DNA of 64,000 nucleotides from an uncultured Ellagibacter sp. GTDB lineage: Bacteria > Actinomycetota > Coriobacteriia > Coriobacteriales > Eggerthellaceae. The stretch is taken from positions 1-64,000 of the forward strand of contig NZ_CAKUBT010000002.1 of NCBI RefSeq assembly GCF_934643285.1, written 5' to 3'. Of the stretch, positions 46,616 to 54,310 are shown piece after piece (positions within the stretch are counted from its first letter, which is position 1; each line of letters starts with the position of its first letter). The notes beneath the pieces were generated by a model, which was given only the letters and a program-made list of their open reading frames with translations, did no database searches and was not told where the DNA came from. The translations under genes were made by a program, and so were the position numbers.

Positions 46616-47653
46616 ATGAATACAGACATCAAAACATACGATATGCAGGGTCTTCAACAAGCTATGAAAGAGCTGGGTCAACCTGCATTCCGCGCAAAGC
46701 AAATCTACGAGTGGCTCTGGTACAAGCATGTCGACTCGTTTGACAAGATGACGAACCTCTCGCTCGCGTTGCGGGAGGAGCTTGCAAGCCGATTTTCGTT
46801 GTCTACACCCAAACTTGTTGACAAGCAGGAGTCTATCGACGGAACGCGAAAGTACGTGCTCGAGCTTTCCGACGGTGCACTTGTCGAGACAGTTGGAATT
46901 CCTGCCGATGCCTCGCGCGAACGGCTCACCGTATGCTTCTCGACACAGGTTGGCTGCCCTATGGAGTGCGTCTTCTGTGCTACAGGCCACGAAGGGTTCA
47001 CCCGCAACCTCACCATTGGCGAAATCGTCGATCAAGTCTACTTTGTAGAAGAAGACTTCGGGCGCCGCGTATCAAACGTCGTCGGCATGGGGCAAGGAGA
47101 GCCCTTTCTTAACTACGACAACGTGCTCGCCGCGCTGCGCATCATGAACGATAAGAAGGGCCTCAATATTGGCGCGCGTCGCATTGCGGTATCGACGTGT
47201 GGCATGCTCGACGGCATTAAACAATTCTCGAATGAGCCCGAGCAATTCACGCTGGCAGTGTCTCTCCATTCCGCGATTCAGCCGATTCGCAATGAAATCA
47301 TGCCGCATGTTGCGCGCCAATCTCTGAAAAGCCTACGTTCTTCTCTCGAACGCTACATCGAGAAAACAAATCGCCGCGTGACCTTCGAATATCTCCTTAT
47401 CCAAGATGTCAACGACACCCAAGAGGATCTTGACGCCCTCATCAAATACTGCAGAGGGCTGCTTTGCCACGTGAATATCCTCCCTATGAACGATATCGAG
47501 GGCAGCTATTTTGTGGCGACTCCCCAAAAGACGGTCAAGCACTGGCTCGACTCACTCGAGAAGCACCACATCGAGGCAACGCTTCGTTCGTCGCGAGGTT
47601 CCGATATCGCCGGCGCTTGCGGACAGCTGAAAAACAAGCAGATCAACCAATAG
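46616..47653 (+). CDS. rlmN: Dual-specificity 23S rRNA/tRNA methyltransferase RlmN
   Basis: The 345-residue radical SAM enzyme methylates C2 of A2503 in 23S rRNA (and A37 of some tRNAs). It has the cluster motif CPMECVFC, catalytic cysteines in TVCFSTQ and in SDIAGACGQLK near the C-terminus, and the GMGQGEPFLNYD and AVSLHSA motifs. ATG 46616 fits the predicted leaderless start; an ATG at 46607 lies inside the -10 box and is less likely. A terminator follows at 47714. Confidence 0.92.
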   Translation: MNTDIKTYDMQGLQQAMKELGQPAFRAKQIYEWLWYKHVDSFDKMTNLSLALREELASRFSLSTPKLVDKQESIDGTRKYVLELSDGALVETVGIPADASRERLTVCFSTQVGCPMECVFCATGHEGFTRNLTIGEIVDQVYFVEEDFGRRVSNVVGMGQGEPFLNYDNVLAALRIMNDKKGLNIGARRIAVSTCGMLDGIKQFSNEPEQFTLAVSLHSAIQPIRNEIMPHVARQSLKSLRSSLERYIEKTNRRVTFEYLLIQDVNDTQEDLDALIKYCRGLLCHVNILPMNDIEGSYFVATPQKTVKHWLDSLEKHHIEATLRSSRGSDIAGACGQLKNKQINQ

Positions 47654-47968
47654 TCGAGTGAGGAACCCATTCCTTCACTCGCAAGTTTCTTCTGGCTGAT
47701 AGAAATGTTTACTAAGGTCGTCGACAGTAGTCGGCGGCCTTTTATTTACCCTTCGTTCTTTATGCGAAACCTAAAAGCTTCGCATTAAAACTGATGTTCA
47801 CCCAAAACCGAGAAACCCCAAGCCTTGCTTTTGAATAATAGCCATGAGGAAGCAAAAGTGCATGAAAAATGAGACTTCGCTGAATTGTTCTTTAGTTGAG
47901 TTGAAAATACGTTGTCAGGTAGCGAAATTTCAAGGGTTTATCTACCGACAAGAAGGAGTGTGGAGCTC
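47654..47968. other. Intergenic region after rlmN
   Basis: This 315-bp gap holds a 7-bp stem (CGAGTGA/TCACTCG, 47655-47681), the rlmN terminator and then AT-rich DNA (47750-47960) that should contain the lipoprotein promoter. No gene was seen. Confidence 0.4.
47714..47741 (+). terminator. rlmN terminator
   Basis: AAGGUCGUCGAC pairs with GUCGGCGGCCUU (two G-U pairs) followed by a TTTTATTT tail. Confidence 0.8.
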
Positions 47969-48607
47969 ATGAGATCTATCACCAAGACCATCGTAATCGC
48001 CGCCTCGACAATCGCCCTCTGCTTCGGCCTTACCGCCTGCGGCGGGGGCCAGTCCACCTCAAGCGACAATTCCTCATCGAACAACAGCGCCGCATCGAGT
48101 GAAAAAACGGCTCCGACCACGCAGGAAGAGAGCAAGGCAGTCGACTTCTACATGTTCAAGGGCGAGATGCCCGAAGGCTACGGGCTGACGGGTCCCAACG
48201 GCAACAGCTCCCCACTCAACATTGTCGAATTCCGCAATATCGAGAACCCTGACAAGATCGTTGACGTCGAAATCGATGAAGGTACCGCTCAAGAGCAGTT
48301 CGACAAGGCTGCAGCAAAAGACAAATACACGGCAGGCGACGATGTCAAACTGGGCAAATACACGTGGAAGACGCTCAATTTCACCTGGAACAAACAACCG
48401 AGCGTAGTTCTTTACACGGATATCGCCGAGGGGCTGTACGCTGAGGTAACCCTGTACGAGACGACGCTCGACGATGCCGCCATCAAGGCCTTCCTCGAGG
48501 GTGTCGAATTTGCAACGGATTATGACGCTGCTCATAAGGCTGGCATGGACACGACCGTCGAGAAGTTTGCAGCCGACAACAACCTCACGCTTTGGGAAGC
48601 CAAGTAA
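47969..48607 (+). CDS. Putative lipoprotein of unknown function
   Basis: The 212-residue protein has a lipoprotein signal (ASTIALCFGLTAC, lipobox LTAC followed by GGG), a Ser/Asn-rich spacer and an acidic domain of about 160 residues (MFKGEMPEGYGLTGPNG...). No family is recognised. The start at 47969 is preceded by AAGGAG and GGAG. It stands alone, with a terminator after it. Confidence 0.75.
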   Translation: MRSITKTIVIAASTIALCFGLTACGGGQSTSSDNSSSNNSAASSEKTAPTTQEESKAVDFYMFKGEMPEGYGLTGPNGNSSPLNIVEFRNIENPDKIVDVEIDEGTAQEQFDKAAAKDKYTAGDDVKLGKYTWKTLNFTWNKQPSVVLYTDIAEGLYAEVTLYETTLDDAAIKAFLEGVEFATDYDAAHKAGMDTTVEKFAADNNLTLWEAK

Positions 48608-48682
48608 CAAACTCCCAAATCGCTTCTCCCGACAAGGTCGAACCTTGATCTTGCAGGGAGAACAATAGAAGGTAAAGTTTAT

Positions 48683-48720
48683 GAGAGGTCACCGAGATAA
48701 TTCGGCGGCCTCTCTTTTTT
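48683..48720 (+). terminator. Terminator of the lipoprotein gene
   Basis: GAGAGGUCACCGA pairs with UCGGCGGCCUCUC (one mismatch) and a T6 tail follows (48715-48720). Confidence 0.85.
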
Positions 48721-48763
48721 ATAACCTAAAAATTACACTTTCCAATAACTTGGGATAAAAATG

Positions 48764-48799
48764 AAGCTCCCTCGTTTAACCTAAGAGACGAGGGAGCTT
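48764..48799. terminator. Terminator downstream of parB
   Basis: A perfect 12-bp stem (AAGCTCCCTCGT/ACGAGGGAGCTT); T6 follows on the plus strand and CATTTTT on the minus, so it serves parB and backs up the lipoprotein terminator. Confidence 0.85.
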
Positions 48800-48837
48800 T
48801 TTTCGACTCCATGTTCAGATGAGAGACTTATCTCGCC

Positions 48838-49935
48838 TTACATGTCGCGAGAAGAGGTCATTTCCTTGAAGATACGCTCAAGATCTTCTTCATCCTTGAA
48901 CTCGATCTCAATCTTATTCTTACCTTTCACTGTCTTGACACGCACGTTGGTCCCGAACGTGCGGCGCAGTGATTTGGCAACCGATTTGAACGCGGCAGGC
49001 GTCGGCGTGCGCGGCGTCGACTCGGCTGAATCCTTCTTACCCGAAAGCAGGCGGGCGATTGCCTCCGTCTCGCGAACCGACAGCTTCTCATCGACAAGCT
49101 TTTGCGTCAGCTTCTCGCGCCCCTCCTTCGAGGGAATGGAGAGAATGGCACGCGCGTGACCAGCAGTGATTTTCTCTTCGAACAGCAGCTGCTGGGCGCG
49201 CTCGGGAAGGTCGAGCAAACGAAGCGCGTTAGCAACCGTGGAACGACCCTTGGACATCACCTGCGCGACCTCGGATTGCGTCATGTTGCGACGTTCCATA
49301 AGACGACGATACCCATACGCTTCCTCAATGGGGTTCAGATTCGAGCGCTGGATGTTTTCGATGAGCGCGAGCTCGAGCGAGTTATCGTCGTCAGCCTCTT
49401 TGATGCAAATGGGAATCTTCTTAAGGCCTGCCATCTTGCATGCCTGCCAACGACGCTCGCCAGCGATAATCTCATACGTGTCCGAGCCTGTTTTCCTCAC
49501 AAGAATTGGCTGCAAGAGACCGTGAGCCTCGATAGAGGATGAAAGCTCCTGAAGTTCTTCCTTCTTGAATTGAGTTCGAGGCTGATCGGGGTTCGGGCGG
49601 ACCGAGTCGATGGGAACCTCGTTCGTAATTTTTTCCACGACGCGCGGAGAGGGCTCATGGGGAACAACCTCGCTCGCAGCTGCAACAGCGGGAGCCTGAA
49701 CGGCAGCGCGGCGCTGGACAACTCCCTTGATGTGGATGTTGTCTTCAGGATAGGTCTCGTTAATTTCCTCGCGTTCGAGCACTTCCTCTTCCTCCAACCG
49801 ACGCTGGGAGGGAGCGGGAATCTGAGCCGGACGAGCTGTAGGAACTGGAGCCGGGGTTGCCTTAACGGTATCCTCATACGAGCCAAGAAGAGCATCTAAT
49901 CCGCGACCTAAGCCGCCTTTCGTGGATTTAGCCAC
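48838..49935 (-). CDS. parB: Chromosome-partitioning protein ParB
   Basis: The 365-residue protein has an N-terminal ParA-stimulating GLGRGLDALLG motif, a long Pro/Glu spacer (about 20-110), the CTP-binding motif GERRWQA, LIENIQRSNLNPIEEA and a central HTH (TQSEVAQVMSKGRSTVANALRLL) that recognises parS, then a dimerisation tail (KNKIEIEFKDEEDLERIF). It loads on parS and spreads to organise the origin. Start is GTG 49935, overlapping the parA end by 8 bp. Nine parS sites occur in this window. Confidence 0.95.
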   Translation of the reverse strand: MAKSTKGGLGRGLDALLGSYEDTVKATPAPVPTARPAQIPAPSQRRLEEEEVLEREEINETYPEDNIHIKGVVQRRAAVQAPAVAAASEVVPHEPSPRVVEKITNEVPIDSVRPNPDQPRTQFKKEELQELSSSIEAHGLLQPILVRKTGSDTYEIIAGERRWQACKMAGLKKIPICIKEADDDNSLELALIENIQRSNLNPIEEAYGYRRLMERRNMTQSEVAQVMSKGRSTVANALRLLDLPERAQQLLFEEKITAGHARAILSIPSKEGREKLTQKLVDEKLSVRETEAIARLLSGKKDSAESTPRTPTPAAFKSVAKSLRRTFGTNVRVKTVKGKNKIEIEFKDEEDLERIFKEMTSSRDM

Positions 49936-50917
49936 GGGAAATCACTTCCTTCGCTAGATCGATATAAGACTGGGCACCTTTGCCCGTCGGGTCATACTGC
50001 GTAATCGGCTGCCCAAAGCTGGGGGCCTCGGAAAGTTTCACTGTACGCGGAATGGAGGTTTCGAAGACAATCTTTCCAAAATAACGACGTACCTCGTCGG
50101 AAACCTGCCGCGAAAGCGTCGTACGGTTGTCTGACATCGTAAGAAGGACACCGTAGATATCGAGCGACGGATTGAGGCGCGATTTGACACGTTTCATCGA
50201 ATCGAGAAGTTTTGTCACACCTTCCAATGCATAGAACTCGCACTGAATGGGAATAAGTAGCTTGTCGGCAGCAACGAGCGCATTGATCGTAAGCAAGCCA
50301 AGCGAAGGCGGACAGTCGATGAATACATAGTCGTAGCGCCCGCGCATCGGACCGATAGCATCTTTCAATCGATTCTCGCGAGCCATCTCCGATACCAGCT
50401 CAACTTCGGCGCCTGCCAAATTGATTGTTGCCGGAACGACATCGAGCCCCTTCGACACATCGGGGATGATGATATCGGTCAGAGGAATGTCGTTAAGAAG
50501 TGCATCGTAAATGCAACGGGAAACCCTGTTCTTCTCAACACCTAAACCACTAGAGGAGTTGCCCTGCGGGTCAAGGTCGATAAGAAGAACCTGCTTTCCC
50601 ATCTCCCCAAGAGCAGCCGAAAGATTGATAGCCGTCGTTGATTTTCCGACGCCGCCCTTTTGATTGATGATCGCAATAACCTTGGTCTGCCCCACAACGT
50701 GGGTCACTGCCTTCTTTTCGGCGTAGGTTTTCACGGGCACAGTGCGGGACTGGTCTTCGATTTGAGGAGCAGGCTCCCTTTCAATCACCTGGTACTCCTC
50801 TTCCACCGTTTTCTCTTCGTTGTCCACGGCAGGAACCGACTCAACAATCGGTTCTTTAACTTCAGTGACAGCCTGAGCTTCTTTTCTTTCACGTTTTAGA
50901 CTATCGAACCAACCCAC
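49928..50917 (-). CDS. parA: Chromosome-partitioning ATPase ParA (Soj)
   Basis: The 329-residue Walker-type ATPase has the deviant Walker A KGGVGKST near residue 86-93, LIDLDPQGN, and FIDCPPSLG. Residues 1-75 are an extra acidic region (many Glu/Val/Pro) absent from ordinary Soj of about 255 residues. It works with ParB in origin segregation. GTG 50917 follows AAAGGGGG. A parS lies 39 bp upstream. Confidence 0.94.
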   Translation of the reverse strand: MGWFDSLKRERKEAQAVTEVKEPIVESVPAVDNEEKTVEEEYQVIEREPAPQIEDQSRTVPVKTYAEKKAVTHVVGQTKVIAIINQKGGVGKSTTAINLSAALGEMGKQVLLIDLDPQGNSSSGLGVEKNRVSRCIYDALLNDIPLTDIIIPDVSKGLDVVPATINLAGAEVELVSEMARENRLKDAIGPMRGRYDYVFIDCPPSLGLLTINALVAADKLLIPIQCEFYALEGVTKLLDSMKRVKSRLNPSLDIYGVLLTMSDNRTTLSRQVSDEVRRYFGKIVFETSIPRTVKLSEAPSFGQPITQYDPTGKGAQSYIDLAKEVISRG

Positions 50918-50955
50918 CTATGGCCCCCTTTCTTGAACTTCGATTAAGTATAGAT

Positions 50956-50969
50956 GTTTCACGTGAAAC
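50956..50969. promoter_or_regulatory. parS site before parA
   Basis: A perfect GTTTCACGTGAAAC in a 20-bp palindrome between rsmG and parA; it may also let ParB autoregulate parAB. Confidence 0.93.
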
Positions 50970-50996
50970 ATCCTGCAACGATTCTGCGAGAATCGA

Positions 50997-51641
50997 TTAT
51001 TTCAAGGGACGTTTTTGGGCCAAACCCGTTTTGCGGGGTAATTTCACTTCAGCGTCCTTGAACTTCCGCATCACGAACATACAACGAGTCGTTTCACCAT
51101 CCGACAACGTGAACGTATCTTCATGAATACACTTCAACCCGAGCTTATCCTCAAGAGAGAGCGCATGACTCCGCTCTTCGTCGGAAAGATGAGATTTATA
51201 GCATATAAGCAATCCACCCTCGAAAAGAAGCGGAGAGGCAAGCTCCATCAAAGAAGGAAGCTGCGAGAGGGCGCGTGCCGTTGCGACGGCAAAATGAGAA
51301 GGCATCTCTCGACCCAGATCCTCGATGCGGCCCGCATAGGTGGAAACGTTACCGATACCCAACTTGTCCACAATCCCTTGGATGATTGCAGTCTTCTTCT
51401 TGACCGAGTCGACGAGCAAGGTGTCGCGACCTGTTTTCACTGCAAGCGGCACCCCAGGGAATCCCCCGCCAGTGCCCAAATCGACATAAGGCCCATCAGG
51501 GGCCTCGTTTACGTAGTTCAACCCCGAAAGCGAATCTTCGACATGCAAGATCTCCGCACTTTCACGGGATACGATACGGGTGAGGTTGGTGGTCTCGTTC
51601 GCTACAAGTACCTCATCAAGGTAACGTTCGATGACGTCCAT
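50997..51641 (-). CDS. rsmG: 16S rRNA m7G527 methyltransferase
   Basis: The 214-residue SAM-dependent enzyme has the N-terminal NLTRIVS motif and the SAM loop YVDLGTGGGFPGVPLA, then VDSVKKK and FAVATARALSQLP, all typical of RsmG (GidB). Its usual place is beside parA in the origin region. GGAG precedes ATG 51641. Confidence 0.95.
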   Translation of the reverse strand: MDVIERYLDEVLVANETTNLTRIVSRESAEILHVEDSLSGLNYVNEAPDGPYVDLGTGGGFPGVPLAVKTGRDTLLVDSVKKKTAIIQGIVDKLGIGNVSTYAGRIEDLGREMPSHFAVATARALSQLPSLMELASPLLFEGGLLICYKSHLSDEERSHALSLEDKLGLKCIHEDTFTLSDGETTRCMFVMRKFKDAEVKLPRKTGLAQKRPLK

Positions 51642-51657
51642 TTTTGCTCCTTATAAC

Positions 51658-51694
51658 AAAAAAGCCGGGATGCTTCTCTTCGAAACATCCCGGC
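51658..51694 (-). terminator. Terminator of the jag transcript
   Basis: GCCGGGATG/CATCCCGGC form a 9-bp stem (51664-51694) with six T following on the minus strand (51658-51663). Confidence 0.9.
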
Positions 51695-51705
51695 CTCAAG
51701 TGAGT

Positions 51706-52197
51706 TTAACGCGGAACGACTACCACATGCCGGGCGCTTCCTTCGCCCTCGGAAGCGGTATCGACGCGATCGTCGTCTCGAAGCGCGATGTGAACGATAC
51801 GGCGCTCGTAGGGAGTCATCGGTCGCATCTTCACGCTGCGATGTTGGCTTGCGGCCTTATTAGCAGTGGAGCGCGCGATAGACTCGAGCTTCTCGCGTTG
51901 ACGGCTTTTGTATCCCTCGACGTCGACGATGACAGGATAGCGAAAGCCCATCGAACGGACGGTGATAGCGGAAACGACGAACTGCAAGGCGTCGAGCGTG
52001 CGGCCATGTCGGCCGATCAGCACTGCAAGATCATCGCCGGTGATATCGAGGATAAGCTCTCCTTCGTCACCTTCATATTCATCGATCGTCACTTCGCCAA
52101 CGTTGAAATATTTCAGGATGTCCTGCAAAGCGGCAATAGCGGTATCGGCGATAGCGTCGAGCTCTTCTTCCGTGACTTCGATCTGATCTTCACTCAT
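51706..52197 (-). CDS. jag: KH-R3H RNA-binding protein (Jag/KhpB-like)
   Basis: The 163-residue protein has a KH domain (LILDITGDDLAVLIGRHGRTLDAL around residues 48-72; the GRHGRT GxxG loop) and a C-terminal R3H domain (RSTANKAASQHRSVKMRPMTPYERRIVH). The N-terminal Jag_N domain of the Bacillus protein is missing, as in many actinobacteria. It binds RNA and, in other bacteria, affects cell-envelope growth. GAGGAG precedes the ATG. It follows yidC in the usual rpmH-rnpA-yidD-yidC-jag order. Confidence 0.92.
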   Translation of the reverse strand: MSEDQIEVTEEELDAIADTAIAALQDILKYFNVGEVTIDEYEGDEGELILDITGDDLAVLIGRHGRTLDALQFVVSAITVRSMGFRYPVIVDVEGYKSRQREKLESIARSTANKAASQHRSVKMRPMTPYERRIVHIALRDDDRVDTASEGEGSARHVVVVPR

Positions 52198-52210
52198 AGC
52201 TACTCCTCAT

Positions 52211-52224
52211 GTTTCACGTGAAAC
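52211..52224. promoter_or_regulatory. parS site between yidC and jag
   Basis: A perfect GTTTCACGTGAAAC occupying most of the 29-bp gap between yidC and jag, within the transcription unit. Confidence 0.93.
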
Positions 52225-52226
52225 AA

Positions 52227-53000
52227 TTAACGCTTCTTAGTGGGACGAGGCTTCTTCACCTTGCGGGTAACGTCGATTTTCACCGGCGCAACCTCGGCGA
52301 CAGCCTCTTCCTCAGCGTCCTTCTTCTTCAGGAAATGCATCGTGAGCTGCTGCTGAATAACGGCGAAGACCGAAGAAGCGCCCCAGAACAAAAGCACGCC
52401 TGCGGGAGCGGACCAGGAAATCCAGAGCATGAACAGCGACATAATGCCGGACATCATGAGCATCTGGCGTTTCTGATTCTGATCCTTGCTATTCTTCTGC
52501 TGAAGGAGCATAGGAGCAAAGGTGACAAACGCGAAGACGAGCATAAGGATGAGGTAGGGAATAAAGGCAAGAACGCCCTCGCCCATCGCCGTTGCCGGAT
52601 TCTTCGTCAGGTCAGGTACGAGATGGTAGAACTGATACGTCATGCCTTCGGGCATACGGTCGACCATGCTGTAGAGCACCTGATACAGCGCGATGAAGAC
52701 AGGCATCTGAATGAGCATCGGGAGGCAGCCAGCAAGCGGATTGAACTTGGTCTCCGCATAAAGGCGCTGCATCTCCTCGCGCTGGCGAACAGGATCGTCG
52801 GCGAACTTCGTCTGAATCTCCTGAAGCAGCGGCTGAACCTTCTGCATAGCGAAGTTTGCAGTCGTCGACTTGTGAACGAGCGGAGCAACAATGATGCGGA
52901 AGATAATGGTGATGATGATAATCGCCATACCCCAGTCGCCCACGCCATTGTAGAAGAACTGGATGACATCGAAGACCCAGTCCTTAATGACTTCCCACAT
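52227..53000 (-). CDS. yidC: YidC/Oxa1 membrane insertase
   Basis: The 257-residue protein is a five-helix YidC2-like insertase: WGMAIIIITIIFRIIVAPL (first core helix with the conserved groove Arg), a charged hairpin (KVQPLLQEIQTKFADDP), NPLAGCLPMLIQMPVFIALYQVL, and LWISWSAPAGVLLFW. The C-terminus is Lys/Arg-rich (KKPRPTKKR), as in ribosome-binding versions. It inserts and folds membrane proteins with or without Sec. It lacks the large periplasmic domain of Gram-negative YidC. Confidence 0.94.
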   Translation of the reverse strand: MWEVIKDWVFDVIQFFYNGVGDWGMAIIIITIIFRIIVAPLVHKSTTANFAMQKVQPLLQEIQTKFADDPVRQREEMQRLYAETKFNPLAGCLPMLIQMPVFIALYQVLYSMVDRMPEGMTYQFYHLVPDLTKNPATAMGEGVLAFIPYLILMLVFAFVTFAPMLLQQKNSKDQNQKRQMLMMSGIMSLFMLWISWSAPAGVLLFWGASSVFAVIQQQLTMHFLKKKDAEEEAVAEVAPVKIDVTRKVKKPRPTKKR

Positions 53001-53030
53001 AGCATTCCCTTCTATATACCAAAGGGAACC

Positions 53031-53273
53031 CTACGGAACAGGATCGTATCCGTAAGGTCCTCCCGGACGGCACTTCAAGATGCGCTTCGCAGTGAGGACA
53101 AACCCCTTTTTGAAGCCGTAGCGATGAAACGCAATCAGAGCGTACTCCGAACACGTCGGCGTGAATCGGCAGCAGGAAGGGAACAACGGCGAAATGGCAG
53201 CACGATAGAACTTAATAAGGAGAAGAGCCAGCTTGACCGGCAGCCCCTTCAACGTACTGCGCATATCGACCAT
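53031..53273 (-). CDS. yidD: YidD membrane-insertion factor
   Basis: The 80-residue protein contains the conserved IKFYRAAISPLFPSCCRFTP TCS-type core with paired cysteines and RCRPGG-like end (KCRPGGPYGYDPVP). It aids YidC-dependent insertion. ATG 53273 (AAAGGGGATTAGCC before it) is 2 bp after the rnpA stop. Confidence 0.93.
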   Translation of the reverse strand: MVDMRSTLKGLPVKLALLLIKFYRAAISPLFPSCCRFTPTCSEYALIAFHRYGFKKGFVLTAKRILKCRPGGPYGYDPVP

Positions 53274-53275
53274 GG

Positions 53276-53629
53276 CTAATCCCCTTTGGCGACCAATTCT
53301 GATCCTTCGACTACCTTGGCGCATGCCGTTAGCACTTTACTATAAGAAGCGCGGGTGACGGGCGACTTTGCGAGAAATATCACATCATAGCCCGCCCAAG
53401 GGCCTTGCAGATCACGACAAATAGCGCGCATGCGGCGCTTCGCTGAATTGCGCCACACCGCGTTGCCGTGCTTTTTCCCTGCAATAAAAGCAACACGACC
53501 CCTTAGGTCGTGTTGCACTGCCCCCTCTGTTTTCTGCGAGATGTAGACTATCGTGAGAAAAGGAGTATGAATCCGCTTTCCTCGCGAGAACATCTCGGAG
53601 ATCTCTGCGCTGGATTTAATGATATCCAA
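53276..53629 (-). CDS. rnpA: Ribonuclease P protein component
   Basis: The 117-residue basic protein has the RNR-type motif (NSAKRRMRAICRD), slightly divergent from the usual NRxKRRLRE, and an N-terminal IKSSAEISEMFSRGKRI. It is the protein subunit of RNase P, which trims tRNA 5' ends. A TTG start at 53629 is used; GAGG lies upstream. It is 12 bp after rpmH. Confidence 0.93.
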   Translation of the reverse strand: MDIIKSSAEISEMFSRGKRIHTPFLTIVYISQKTEGAVQHDLRGRVAFIAGKKHGNAVWRNSAKRRMRAICRDLQGPWAGYDVIFLAKSPVTRASYSKVLTACAKVVEGSELVAKGD

Positions 53630-53641
53630 CGAAAAGCCTCG

Positions 53642-53776
53642 CTACACGCAGAGACGCTTGCGCCCCTTGTTGCGGCGAGCCTTGAGCACGGCACGGCCGC
53701 CCTTGGTTGCCATGCGAGAACGGAAGCCGTGGCACTTAGCACGCTTGCGCTTGTTCGGCTGATACGTACGTTTCAT
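53642..53776 (-). CDS. rpmH: Ribosomal protein L34
   Basis: The 44-residue protein begins MKRTYQPNKRKRAKCHGFRS and ends ARRNKGRKRLCV, a clear L34. It has a Cys at position 15 where most have a basic or small residue and a Cys near the end. It is the first gene of the minus-strand rpmH-rnpA-yidD-yidC-jag cluster. Confidence 0.97.
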   Translation of the reverse strand: MKRTYQPNKRKRAKCHGFRSRMATKGGRAVLKARRNKGRKRLCV

Positions 53777-54310
53777 ATCTCTATCCCTTTCATGATCTGT
53801 TAATTCAAGCTGGATGCAGAGTAACTTCTGAATTATATAACACAGAAGCCATCGAAGAACAGTGCTTTTTAGAAAGATTTCACACTAAGCTGGCCTTTCG
53901 CTTAGCCGCACGTCCTCACGCGGAATGATGTCCTTCTTATTCTTCTCCCTATTTTCTTTGTATATATGTTTCTCTTTGTAATGATAATAAGCGCGGGGGG
54001 TTGGTGAAAAAGAAGTATTTTCCCAGGTGGAAGCGCTTTTCTCATCCATTTTCCTCGGTAGAGAGCGTGTTCTTCTTTCCAACGTGAATTATCGCTTTCG
54101 TTATCACTCCACCGCAAACCGTCGGTTTTCTACTGCTTCTTCCCCGATTCTTGAATAGGTTTTCAAGCATGGGCCGAAGCTGCCCGCCGTCCGTCATGAG
54201 TCCCCGCGGTTACTTGCCTTCCCCTATCTGCTCTCGAAAGCCCCTATTCCCCTCGCTATTAACACCATTTTCAGGGGTTTGAGCAGGCAAAAGGGGAATG
54301 GTGGATTGTT
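53777..54310. other. rpmH-dnaA intergenic region
   Basis: This 534-bp gap is mixed in composition, with an AT-rich stretch (53940-54000) and a loose dyad (ATTCCCC at 54248 region and GGGGAAT near 54296). I do not see canonical DnaA boxes or a gene. It should hold the rpmH promoter and the end of the dnaA transcript. Confidence 0.45.

Noticed and set aside
48628..48662. Possible tRNA T-arm (GGTCGAACC) after the lipoprotein gene
   Set aside because: It is part of a simple nested inverted repeat; no cloverleaf can be formed.
53777..54310. oriC between rpmH and dnaA
   Set aside because: Few or no DnaA boxes are visible there, whereas nine box-like sites cluster before dnaN.
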